The notes beneath the pieces are model-generated. The model was given only the letters and a program-made list of their open reading frames with translations. It searched no databases and was not told where the DNA came from. The translations under genes and the position numbers were made by a program. A stretch of 64,000 nt of DNA from Lasioglossum baleicum (Eukaryota; Arthropoda; Insecta; Hymenoptera; Halictidae): the NCBI RefSeq assembly GCF_051020765.1, contig NC_134933.1:13303461-13367460 (forward strand), in the 5' to 3' direction. Within the stretch, counting starts at the first letter, position 1, and each line of letters begins with the position of its first letter. This document shows positions 35,501 through 48,323 of this stretch, piece after piece.

Positions 35501-35732
35501 AAGAATCGTATTACGTTCTCATTAAGTGGAACTTCGCGTTACTGACAAAGAGATTATCTCGGATTCGGAGTACACTCTTGCTGACTGTATAACATCCGAG
35601 TCGTTTCATGGTAATCGACGTTTTATGGGCGACGACAAACATCTGGCAAACCATCTCGGATGAAATGTTTTAATCTCGAGATATTTTGCATATCATTCTT
35701 TTACCTAATTTACAAATCACGTTTTATTAGTA

Positions 35733-35800
35733 TACAGTAAAGCCTTGATTTAAAAAAAAAAACCTTCGGATCCGTGCGGTTTCTTAGATCGTGTACTTTT
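35733..35800 (-). repeat. Copy of a dispersed repeat with a CAGTAAAGCC end
   Basis: TACAGTAAAGCCTTGATT begins this copy, followed by an A-run and, in reverse complement, the block ACACGATCTAAGAAACCGCACGG. The latter recurs at 48017-48040, 55604-55630 and 59140-59172. Confidence 0.6.
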
Positions 35801-35804
35801 ACTA

Positions 35805-36031
35805 TTAGATGATCGCATAAGTTTGTGACCGATTTGAAAATAAAATTCAATGGTTAAATTTTAAAGAATACAACTTTATTAATCAATTATACATATAGCC
35901 ACCATTCTTTTCTAATTGTAGAAAATTTAACCATTTTTTAATTTTAATTTGACCGATCTTTAACCAAATCTTTAAAATTTAACCTTTGAATTTTATTTTC
36001 AAATCGGGCACGAACTTATGCAATCATCTGA
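35805..36031. mobile_element. Mariner-like palindromic MITE
   Basis: Arms of about 60 bp are near-perfect inverted repeats: left TTAGATGATCGCATAAGTTT and right read inward TCAGATGATTGCATAAGTTC, continuing through TTGAAAATAAAATTCAA. TA lies on both sides (35803-35804 and 36032-36033). The 227-bp element would fold into a long hairpin. No coding sequence. Confidence 0.75.
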
Positions 36032-38182
36032 TATTTGTTTGTATATACACCAATCAGAATTAAACACAAATTACTATTATGGCGGACACGGTAAAAACTC
36101 ACTGAAAAGCTAGAAAGTAGCCGAGAAAGAAAGTACGTACGTCGACTTCTAGAAACTGTTTATGACATCGTCGTCGCTCATTGAAAAGCATAATCCGCGG
36201 AGGACCATTCACGTCGTTAATTTTACGGCGAAGTTCGCTGGAAGGTTCAGAAACGATTTAAATAACTGTAAGTAATCGCTAAACTGCATGCTTTACATGT
36301 TTATAGGGTGCACCGGGCGCGTTTGATGCGACAAAGTGCGGACTTCGAACGAACTCGAGTGTAAAAAGTGAATAAAAAAACTGCCAGTTACCCGCTTCAA
36401 ATTACGGAGAATGACACTCGAAAAATTTTGATTTGCGCAATGTTCCGCGGTCTAGTAAATGCGTTTATTCGTTTAACTTCCCGGGTCTCGAACATTACGA
36501 GTAGGAACCGAGTGCGAATTCAAAGTTATATCGGTACTTTCCCATGGAATATATGCTGGCAGACGCGTAAAACGGGAACGCATATATATTTCCGTTGTTT
36601 ATGGACACGTGAAAACCAGTTTAATGTGAGTCTCTTTATGATTTTGATCGCGCCCTCGAATGACCGATTGCTAACGGTTTTACGCTCGGTATTATTATAG
36701 TTTGTTCCAGACGGTGAACATTAGCGCACATTCAATTTGAGAACAGACAAGTTGCTGTACGTTTGAGTTACAGTTAGGTTCAATAAATTTCCTTGGATGC
36801 GCTGTGGCGTTACATGTTGCTCCGTTGGGAACTGACTTTGTGGATAATTAATTGTCGAGAAGAATTAAAAGAAAATGGCATTAAATGGAACACCCTGTAT
36901 ACATAAAGGGTAAACAACATAACTGGATCGTGAAGGTTATATTTCCTGAAATTTGAAGGTCGCGTTAATATTTCCTCAAATGAGAATGTATATTTTTATC
37001 ACCTCGATGCAATAAAGCATCAAGAGCAATTCAATGAACTATAATAGCTTTGACCTTCGCACGACCTTGAACGCCGTTTAAAGAAACATGGAGGACCTTG
37101 ACATTTTGGAGGACAAGACTCTCCATGGTGAAACCGATGAAGAAGGACGGAAATGATCAAATAAAGTCAGTTTTTGACCCTTTCGAATGGGAATAGCCCC
37201 TTAATGCGTTTCAATTTACCGTTATTTGCACTTGTGGTTATCTTGCACCGCAGAGAAAGGCGAATGCGAGAAGCAAGAGGCAAAACGTGCTTCCCTTCTC
37301 TCGTCTGAAACGCGTATGGGGATTCGTACCACCGTGGCCGTGGTCGGACTGGAACATTGACAGGCAATTCTTTAATAGACAAGATAAATTGTGCTGGTTT
37401 AGACCGTTGCGGTTGGAGCAGAGTGCAACTGTTGGAATTATTGGAAGTGTTTGCGGACACCAAACAAGAAGACATAGCTTACTTCCAACCAGAAACGTTT
37501 AAACGCTTCCTACTACCATTTTATGTATTATTTATCTTGCAAAGTGTAGAAATCTTCCACATATCATTACTGTATAATTGCGACATCTGTTGTGTACTAT
37601 ATGTTATATTGTATTGCGCGTTTACGGCATGTAACCTTCTTCTCTGGTAGACCTCCGAAGTGTAAACACGTACTCGCTGCTCACGTATTACAAGTATTAC
37701 AAATATACTATATCCAGTAGTTAGAACGCATTGTGTAATACAATTATTGTCCACTGTTCCAACACAAAGAAATCAATTTGTGGAACAACCTGGGTCTGCT
37801 CATGCAAATTAAGTTACTAGAAAAACGTGCGGTCGCTTTCAAACTACGAACTTTTGTTATAAATGGTTCGCAGTCTATTGGTGTGATAATTATTTGAGAA
37901 ATAAGGGGTTGATGTTTTGAACACGTTTGATTTTGAAGCAGTCTGTGCTTCGAAAGATTTTCTGATGCTAGGTAACGTCGGTCTAGGTGTATCGGAGGAA
38001 AAAACGTGGGTGAATTTCTAATCTAACGTGACATTGACCAGGGTTGAAAGGACCCCCAGGTTGGGGGTGGCTGGAGAAGCACGGAATCGATCGGTCTCGA
38101 CTCGAGCAACCCCTACTGCCGTCGTCTTTCCAATGCAACTTCGCTTCTCCCCCATTTTTTCAATTTCCATGCCATATTTTCC

Positions 38183-38452
38183 AGAAAAATCGGGAGTCGA
38201 CAAACATTTGAACACTGTCGGCGAAAAAACAGTTTACACTCCAAGTCCAACAAATAAACTATGAAAATTGGAATGTGCGGATCGATCTGTAGTCTCCAAT
38301 TGTGCTTCATATTTACAAGAAAAATAGGAAGTCGACAAACATTTGAACGTCGTCAGCGGAAATAATGTTTGCTTTCGAGTTCAACAAATAAACTACAAAA
38401 ATGAAAATTTGCGGAACAATTTGCACTCTCCAATTGTGCTTCAGATTTTCTT
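38183..38452. repeat. Two-copy tandem duplication, unit about 135 bp
   Basis: Both units start AGAAAAAT(C/A)GG(G/A)AGTCGAC and end CTCCAATTGTGCTTCA. The second unit begins near 38318. Divergence is about 15-20 percent. Confidence 0.75.
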
Positions 38453-41400
38453 AATTTTTCAGACTATGTCATTGTTTGTATTATAGAATGAGTTATGATT
38501 CACGGTCTAACAATAATTTTAAAAACTCGTTTGCGAGAATTTCGATGAATCGCACGAACGGTGAATCCCTTCCCCGAATTATTCAGTTTATCGTAATAGT
38601 CTTTATGAGGCATGAAACCGACGAAGCTTCGAATTAGAACGCAATTAACTAATATTGACATTCAGAATCACCGTTGCATGTTGATAAAAGAACACGAGCA
38701 TGCACGATCGACTCGTGCACCACTTATGTGTATGTCGGTTGCAAATGGGTACCCGCAGAATGTCCAGTCCTGTGTCAACCCCTATCAACCAACCACAAAT
38801 TAACGTGACGCTAATTCTGATCCCTATTCGTTGATAAATCAATCGCGTATTGAGAGTGCGTCTAGAATTTTCTTTCATGTTCGTGCATGCAATTTAAACT
38901 TTAACCCTTTGAGTCACGTGGCACAAATTACGCGCCTCTCATGTACTAAAAAATTGCAGAGAAAATTTGTAGTACAAGGATCGTAATATTACAATTTTAG
39001 TTGATAAGTTTAGCTTGGTAATTGAATCGAATCAATTTGTAAAAGTGGCTACGTCGCGACGACTAAAAATCGCGCATTATGCAGTGAAATTATATGAAAG
39101 TAGTAAGGTAACCAGGCGGAATAAAATTTGATCGGCTTTTTCCGAGCTCGCGAACATCAGATAAGTCGAGTGTACTTTGAAACTTTCGAACTAAAATCTT
39201 GCGCATAACCGTATAATCATCACGGCAAAGTATGTATATCACGGTCGAGGGCGTAGCAAACTGTCGAAATAATGCAAACGAGTGCATAAATGAAACTGCG
39301 GTGTGGTGGTCGGCAAAGTTCCAGCGAACACGGCTTCTCCGAATGCCTTGAAACCAAAGAAACTTTCGCGAAGAGGAAAAGATTCGCGAGGAGGGATTCT
39401 ATTAAAAGTTTCCCCCGCATCCTGTGGCCCATGACATTAGCAAAAATAAGAGATCCACGCGTTCCTTGGAAACATTCTCGAAATAAGCCGACCGGAAGTG
39501 TCGGGTAGCTGGCACTTTCGCATTTCAAAATTGCACGACTTTTTCTTTATTCTGTTTTCAAATTTATTTGCAAGTAACAACAAATTTTATTCTCTTTGGA
39601 TACAATATACTGAATCATGCCTAGACACGTTGTAATTAATTCCTAGCTATGTTCGAGTGATCTGATGTGTCCGCAACGAAGTAAAAATGATTCAGAATGA
39701 AATAAAGGATCGATCCAGTTCCCGGCAGCTTTTGCGAGTGCCGAGCATTGTCGTGCACGGTTACACGTGTAGTCACGAAGAGGCATAGTACAGTCTGACT
39801 ACTTGTTGCTGACTAGAACGCTCGGCGTGTGAGCGAGAACAATCGGCGCTCTATAAAGATTTCTCGCGAGCAATGGCGCAACAAGCTTCTGCGTTCAAGG
39901 TGTACGCACGATAACGACCTCGGCTACCTTTGTTCCCTTATCGGAGCGACATGGTAATGTACGTTGGCAATAAATAAAAATGGCTTAGCCGTGTCTGCGA
40001 CCGGTGATTCTAATTGCGGCCGGAGCTTTCGCTGCCTCTCCCTGAACGAATTCATTACAAAGCTTTTGGGAATTGCTACAATGCGGAGGATCCGCTATAA
40101 CAATTGTTATCGCGCGCCCCTCGATGATTTCACCTGTTTCAAAGATTTATTTTTTGGTTGACGATACTGCGGTGTGCTCTTATCTTTAATGGCCCCACCT
40201 TCGAATCTGCTGCTAGGAGATTAGAATTTAGACGAAAGATTCGTGACCGTGGGTCATCACCGATCCAAGACATTCGGTGGTTAAATCAGAGATCACTATT
40301 TTCAGTATTGCGGTTTTAGCACTTAGGAGGATCGTAATTTCATCTGCAATGCACAGGTTAAATTGCTCAGTTTCATGCCAGAGCACAGTTTTACACTACG
40401 AAATGTAATACGAGTAACGATACTCTCAGGGACAATTGATCGATCAGGTAACTCTATACTTGACCAGGTAGTCAAACCGTGCTCGAACAGATCATACGAT
40501 CCCGTAATCGTAATTGATCGATCTTGAGTAACAGGATAGTTTAACTGCCCTTGCTCGCGAATAAATCGGTTAAAAATTCAGGTGTACTTCGGAAGATTGG
40601 GTTCAAAGCTGACATTTAACAGTGTAAACAATTCAGATGCTGCTCATCAGTCTTCAGACTCAGGCGGATACCTTGAATAAAATTGTTACACCTGACGCTT
40701 TCATATGCACACATCTACCTGATAACCGATATACATATACATACATGAGCAGGTAGACGGAAATTCTTAAGAAAAGGAATGTGTCTTGTCGCGATTTTGC
40801 GAGCGGCATGCGGCAGTCGCCTAGCTGGGAGTTGAAACGTGTCGCATGGTGTCGCCTCAATTGATTTCGGCATCTAGAAAGACAAACAGGCCATCAAGAA
40901 GAATAGAACGTAAAGTTTAGCCTGATTGCCTTGTGACGGGCCGCTTTATTTATTGACACTTAACCCCTGCGACAATTTCCTGCGTGCTTTCAGCGTTACG
41001 ATCCTGCAGCGTCAAGAGACGCAGTGGCGTAGAGTGCCATCATAAACGGTCGCGAAATCGCGCTTTTCCTCGAGTATCCGCCTCGTTGATTTTCCTATTG
41101 CGAATCTATCGTGGAGAATTGCAAAGTCAGTTGAACGGGACGCGGAAAAATATCACGCCCCCGCCTTTATTACCGAACTGACGTTTACATTCTGCCGTTG
41201 CGAAAGCGACAGTCATTCGCGGAATGAGGTATCAAGCGGAGACGCGATATTATATGCACACGCATCGTGTCTGACGTAACAGCGTCATTGTGCGGGTTTT
41301 GATCGATATTGAGGATGTTGAAATCGATTTGGTCGCGCGGATAAACAACGTCGTTGATTGGGTGACGTCTCTGCCTGTCATCGCTATGTTCCATAATTTT

Positions 41401-44400
41401 TCGAGATCTACAGTTCGTCTCAAAAGCCTACCAAAATTTCGTATATCTTGGGAATTCATCCAGTAACAGGTTACACATAAAAAGTGGAACAATAGAATAA
41501 ATGACAAATGAAATAAGAAGTAAAATAAAAATAAGCAGAGATACATGGATACATTGGCTTATTCCAGCTGTTTCGAGCGCATGTAACGTCATAATGCATT
41601 AGTTTCCAAGCGTTTCACGAACAGCGACAAAGGGAATACGCGCAAATCGGTACAAGATAGTCAGTCACGAGTCTCTATTACTCGCGGTTGACAAAAGGAG
41701 GGCTGGTTCCTTTGTGGGTAGGATCCAACGAAAGAATCTCCAGAAAGCGAGGCCACTGACCCGCCCATTGTGCCACCCTTCCGCCCCCACATAAAATATT
41801 TGGACAGAACTTCCGGCCCACGACATGCCGGTGCCAGAACAATCTCTCTTGTCTCCCTCTCTCTCTTGCTTTCTCGGTTTCGATCTAGACGGGTCGACGT
41901 ATACATGTATACGCTTCTATGACGGACCCCTTTTGACCCCCTTCGATCATTGTACCTTCTTCCCAAGTTTCTTCGAGCGGAGAAACTGTTTCTTCGTCTT
42001 GATACTACGTTGTATCGTCTTCGGTTATGTTGGAATGAACTCGGAATTCCGAGCCGAAAATCATCCGGAATACTACCTAACTTCTTACCTCGTTGATCCC
42101 TTTCGTCTGTAGTATTATTTTAGAGCTCGTTGTAATAACAGTTCATTTATATGTTCCAAAAGGAAATGAAGCATAAAATTCGACATCTTCATAAATAAAC
42201 GACCGAATAAAAATAGCCAATCAGCAGTTTTATTTCCGTTGAAATGACCAAGCATTCGTAAAACAAGGATTAAAGACGCGACCTTTAAATATTGCCGGCG
42301 AGTAAACTGAAACATTTATTGCTCTGTTAATTAAAAGCCATCACCCCCAGCGCGAATGGTTAATCAGCCTGGAAGCTCGTTCCCTCTTCTAAATTCGAAG
42401 TGGTTTTCGGAGAGTACGGGGACTAGAGACACCAAGCACTCTATAATTTAGGGTGCACGGGGTATTTAAGAATCAGAGTATACGACAGATTCCCAGGACA
42501 TGTTCCCACGGTCTTCGAGATTCTTCGGACACGCGAGCACACTTCTGCGTACCACTACCTGACACGCTATGATTTCAAGGTGTTCGGGACCTGTCGGAGG
42601 ATACAGACTGCGCCATCGAGTCTTCTAAAAAGGATCTCGGAGGATACTTGATCCTGATCGAAACCTGTGCTCAACTTTTGGCCGGAATGGAAGACATTCC
42701 CCTGCCCCGATCTTCGTAAAACAACTCACAAAAATGGAGGAATGTGAACAAAAGTACACGTGCAAAAACTTTTCAAGAAAGCACATTATGAAACTGGACT
42801 GTAGCAAAAGGTTCACTCCAACCTGTCTGACTTGTCGGAATAAAAGTCACACTGGTAATGCATCTGACAAAATGATGAAAAATGAAGTCTTGATATCCTT
42901 TGTCTCGTTTTAAGAATGGTAACAACCGTATTCAACAGAGCGACACAGACAAACGACTTTATGGAAATCGATGCAATTAATATGGAGGACGGTAGAAGGT
43001 ACACTCTAACTAGATGAACCGACAATGCAAAGATTATGCAACTGATACGTCCAAAGAAAAAATCGTTTTGTGAATTTATCGAATGCACCGTGTTGAGGAT
43101 TGACAAATTTGCCGCGTGATCTCGATATAGAAACGAACTTTTGGATCGATGGGATCGTTTCGAGCGGCGTTTTATTCGCTCGGCTATCTTGAAATTGCAG
43201 ATCTCATCTCGAAGCCAGCCGATGCACCCTGCGTATATGGGGCAGGTGCACGGGTACCTGCCGCGGGCGATCCCACTTTTTCATTCTTTGCTCGGTTACC
43301 TCTCCGGTACCCACCATCCTCTCATCATTCTTCTCTCTCGTTTTCTGGCCCGCCTTTTGCTCCCCGGACCCTCTAGAATCCCCAAGTCATCGGCGTTCCA
43401 TGCGAATTAGTGGCGAATATAAATAGAAAGTTTACACGCGACGTCCGTGAGCCCTCGCAATTATGATACCGAGTCCGAGAAGCATGAACAGTTTAACCCT
43501 TGCTCGATATCTCGAGCCTATCGGCTGAGTATGGTCGTCGAATAAGCCTCTAATTTCGCTGGCTCTGAGCTTCCTTCCTCTCGCGTAGGTGGAACTCCAA
43601 AGCTCTCGGTTACCTGTGGGATTGTGGGTTTTATCGTTTATGGGAATTGGAACCACGTGATAGGGATTCTTAGAACACGTGGAAGTGGAGATGTTTGCTC
43701 ACCGCGATGTGCCAACGTGAAAAAATTTATTTTTTTTGTTTACACTGGGTTGGTCACGACGTATTTCTATTTCTGTAAAAATTGGATTACAAAAATATAT
43801 ATTGATTATGTTAATACGTTGGAATGCACAAACGTTGATAAGGACGGTTTCCGGAATACGCTGAAGGTTGTCGAAAAAATAAAGAGTTATTGTATACTCA
43901 CAGTGCTATTGGAAATCCAGCATTTTCCAATCGTTCTTATCGTTGATATATCGAGCGAGCCGAGGTTTCAGTTACAGTTGTATCAAAATGTTGAACTAAT
44001 TGAGCTCGGGGGAAACACCCTGACGAGCGCTTTCAATAACATCGGGATCCCGATAGCGAGATAAATTGCCAAGTTTCATCGACATCATTCGCAGGTTTAC
44101 GGAGGCTTCAAAGGACACCGGGGATTACGGTCTCCACAAACGAGTTTAAAACTTGTCCTCAATTCAATCTCAAAAAGTCGAATCTAATCGATCACTTATC
44201 ATTTGAAGCATTAACGATATTCGGATTTCAGTAACAGTAACAGATTTGCACACTAAGAGACTAGCTAATTTTTTATTACCACGCTTATATTAGCTTGCCG
44301 AGTTGTCGTTGTATGCGTCAAATCTTGTAATCGAATTTTCAATCACTTCCCGCTGAGCTAGAGACTTGAAACTTTAAACATAGCTCAGAACTGGATGACA

Positions 44401-44756
44401 ATGCAATATTAAAAAACAAATTTTTAAAAAACTGCGCGCGTCTAGGAGAAAATTTTTTTTTAATATTAACCGTCACACCTCGTCGCGCGACGCTCGGTAG
44501 TACGTCATCGCGTTCAGCGATCCCCACTCCGCGCCCCAGCGCTCCCTACTCCACTACGTGTCCCACTCTGACTCATCTCCACTCCACTGACCCACTTCGC
44601 ACCGAAGGAACTCAGTGTGGTGTTCCGTTCATTCAGTTCCATTTCGGACAATTTCGGACTCCATCAAGAGACGTCGTCTCTCGGACTCATCCCCTCATTC
44701 TTTCTCGCGTATTTCCATATCTTGCGTTCCATTTAAAAAAGACTAAAAAGTAGAAA

Positions 44757-44926
44757 ATAAAAAATATATAAAAAACTTTAGAAACCACGCTTATATTAAA
44801 ATGGACTAAAAAGGAGAAAATAATTTTTTTAGGCATTAGTGACTATTAAAAAAATTATTTTCTCCTTTTTAGTGCATTTTAATATAAATGTGGTTTTTAA
44901 AAAGTTTTTTTATACATTTTTTTTAT
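44757..44926. repeat. Long AT-rich hairpin
   Basis: Arms of about 73 bp (44757-44831 and 44846-44924) are inverted repeats with few mismatches. The core CACTAAAAAGGAGAAAATAA occurs on the right arm, and its near-copy on the left begins GACTAAAAAGG. The loop is about 14 bp. ACCACGCTTATATTA at 44786 also occurs at 44281, so this may be part of a larger element. Confidence 0.75.
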
Positions 44927-47900
44927 ACTATCCAGAAACATCTGGGTCAACAGAGACCCGACTCCGCCGTCAGAGAGTTAATAAAAAATGAAACACTTTT
45001 ATGACGAGCTTAGTAGCTTTGATATTATCGCAATTAAAGGAGATATGTAGGTTGCCACCTTTCGGTGGAGCACTCTATATAATAATTTAGGTTGGATAGG
45101 ATTAAACCGCTTTATTGGTCAAAGGGTTTATTCGGAAATGGGGGCGAACGACTCGAACATAGATGTACAGCTCTAATGGGAACAGTTCCTTCGGAGTAAC
45201 CCCGAATCTCGTTATTCTCTTTTTCTCGTCTCTTTCTGCAAACGTTTGGACGGTTCCACGTTGTACTCCTATCTCAGAGACATTTCAATTTCTCATCCTT
45301 TTATGTTCCCTCGCTATTCGATACGGCGTCCAAGCAGGTCAGGCAACCAGCCAGGATCTTCTTTTATCCTTTTTTGGACCGCTTCGCGGGAACGTTCGCT
45401 CGAAAATGTTACGTGGAAACTCGGCTTGCCGTCTATAAATCCCTCCCGAAACTCGTTCGTCTATGGTTTAATGCACAACAGCGTTTCCAAAGAACGTTGT
45501 CCTTGCGATTTTTAAAATCGACCCTTCTTTATCCCTACGCTTTTAGGTTTTAGAAAATAATTCACTACCCGTCCGTCGACGAAAAGTGCAATTTTGCCTC
45601 TTGCTATCTCGTCATCGTATTTTTAACGTTTTCCATTTCTCTTGCGAATATAGAGAGCTGTTTGCGTCAGGAACGAGAATAAACAGTTATCTTTCGTTTT
45701 TAAAACATTCTGTTCAAACGTTTGGGTCTCGTTCAAGAAAATACCTGTGCTCGTGGAGTTTTTATAGAATGAAAAATGTTCTCTCTCTCTCTTTCTAGGA
45801 ATAGATATTTTAGAATCTGTAGAATAATAAAATCATTAGAATAGAATTTTTCAGTAGACTCGAATTTTTTTCCATGGTTTAGTAAAAAGAGCTATTTTCT
45901 TGCATTTTCATTGAAATTTGACAAAATTTCTAAACTTTTACAAAATACGTCAACTTTTAACAAGACAGGTTCTATGAAGTGAGTAATTACTCCATCGTGT
46001 TTTACGTTACACTCTCCAATTGTCGCGTGACCAATTATAACTTGACCGGTAATTAGCACGCCTCGGCGACCTCTGACAATGGAAAAATTCCATTCACGAT
46101 ACTATCGTGCAACGAACCGACTGCCGAGCGAAAATTTGCCATAAGCACAAGTTGGTTTTCACGAATACGAAACCCGAGCCACGTTGACCGGGAGATTATT
46201 ATAGCAGATATTGTACATACGTGTACTCGCGAGGTATCGCGCATCGACGATAAGATTAGATAATGCGAGGAGAAACGTTTATTCAATCTCGAATCGATAC
46301 CAAGTAAACTTCGTGAACTCGATACTCGATATCGTTGCGCGACGGGAAAAAGTGTATATCCGTTCGGCCGCGCACGTTCGTAGCAATGAACGCGCTTTTT
46401 CGCGATTTTCTTTTTCGATTATCGCAATCGGCCGGCATTCCCGTTCGTTTTTGCTTCGAAACTCGTTTCTTTCAATGTCTGTTCCCTCGAAAATATACGT
46501 GAAATATTTTGTTATTAAATCTTGTGTTTCCAACGTCGATAAAAATGCTTTGGATTTTTACAATAAAAACGATGTTGAACTTCGAATTCACCAAATACGG
46601 AACGCTAACATGAAATATAATATTTTCATAGGAAACAAACAAAAATTAGTTTTATTTTGTATACATTGATTAAGACACTTGGATGATAAAATCATAATAT
46701 CCTTATTTCTAGAAAAAGCTGAACTCATTCCTCATGGCGATTAATAAAATCGTGCAAGAGACTACTAGACATTTTCCACGCGTTACCCTAATCAACGAAA
46801 CAATCTCTTTTTCCGATGGCACAGCAAATATTACCCAGCCAGTGCTTTGAAACCATGCGTCCAAAAGGGGTTGGATAATCGCAAACGCGTGCGAGACATC
46901 AAACAACCAGAAGGATCAGAGATGGAAAGACGAGAGAGAAGACATGGGGTTAAATGCGAGGCATTGCGGGGGGTTAATGGCTCCGGAGTTGCCACTGGAA
47001 ATTCAACGATTGTCCTCTTCTGTATTTCCCTCTGTCCGCTAGCCGAGACACGTTTGTCAAGCTCGAGGACAAACTCCGGTTAATCTACGAAACGAGAAGC
47101 TGTATCGAACGATACAGGGTGTCTCGGCGAACCTGTTACAAGCCGATATCCGGGAACCTATTACATACTAATCTTTATCGCTTGCACCGACACAGCACGG
47201 GGTGATACGTTGGCGATCAAACGGGAGAAAATGATTATATCGAAAGAATATTGATATCTCATGGTTTTATTGGCTTCTGTTAATGAAAAGCGCAATAGTT
47301 AGTGCTGATATATGTTTTAATATAAAGTTACTTAACATAGAGTCATGCAATATTTATAGACTAGATAGGGAGGCTCGATAAATGTGGAAGTTCTTGTAAC
47401 GCTGAGGATGTAGTAATACTATATGTATTGCTATACAATTTTTAATGTAGTAATCTGTAATTTTCTGAAGAATTATACCGACTAACATGGCACTTGCAAT
47501 ATTTTTAGTTAGCCTACACATTTAACACTAAAATAAAAATGACAAGATTGTTTTTACTTATATTTCGTGCAGCTCCTATCGTAATATGTGCTCCACTAGA
47601 TATCTACAGTACAAGATATCTACACTAATTTCTTCAGAAATTATTTTTATTATATCAATAATCGTACAATAAAACATCTGGAATCGGTCATTTTGTCCGG
47701 TGATGGTAGGTTTAGTGTTAATCTCTATGACAAGCTGCAACTAGATTTTCCTTTAATTTCATTGTTCTACTTGAAGCTGGAATCATATTCAATAAAAAAC
47801 GTCAAAAACCATTTCTGATGTGTGCCATTTTTTGTTTATGTTGACTGCATCTTATGCACATAACAATAGAAAGAATAATACTTCGATCAGAAAAATTCAT

Positions 47901-47977
47901 CTTATGAAATCGTCAAATTTAAACTGGCGTAGGTCCGGGCCTGTGTCCGACTCTCGGAGCACTACATAGTCGGCGAG

Positions 47978-48052
47978 TCCTGGTTTAATTGACGTTACGC
48001 AGTAACTTGTGGAACTACACGGTCTAAGAAACAGCGCGGACCCGAGGGTTTG
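47978..48052 (+). repeat. Copy of a dispersed repeat
   Basis: The copy runs from CCTGGTTTAATTGACG through GGAACTACACGGTCTAAGAA to ACAGCGCGGACC. It is closely similar to 55544-55632. Confidence 0.65.
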
Positions 48053-48300
48053 TTGTTCCAACTACGATGCAGCCGACATCAGCATGCGGCGGCACGTTTT
48101 CCCGAAAGCAGAATTTCGTCTGGGAAACACTTACCGTGTAATTTCACGGTGTAGAATTATACTCTCTTTCAAATTACGCCGTGAACGTTGGCCTGCCCCG
48201 CTCGGAGAATAAGGGACGATATTACAAACCGCTCGCAGAAGTTATCCGTGCGTGGAAAATCCTGGCAAAGGGGGAGAAAAAAATGATATGCCGCGCGCGG

Positions 48301-48323
48301 AGATAGAGAGAGAGAGAGAGAGT
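48301..48323. repeat. GA microsatellite
   Basis: A short run of GA dinucleotides lies within an otherwise GC-richer stretch without recognisable genes. Confidence 0.75.

Noticed and set aside
43624..44064. 146-codon plus-strand frame
   Set aside because: No recognisable domain, no splice or promoter context, and composition consistent with chance in this gene-poor region.
46211..46669. 152-codon plus-strand frame
   Set aside because: Shadowed by a minus-strand frame of similar length (46279-46533) and without family resemblance.
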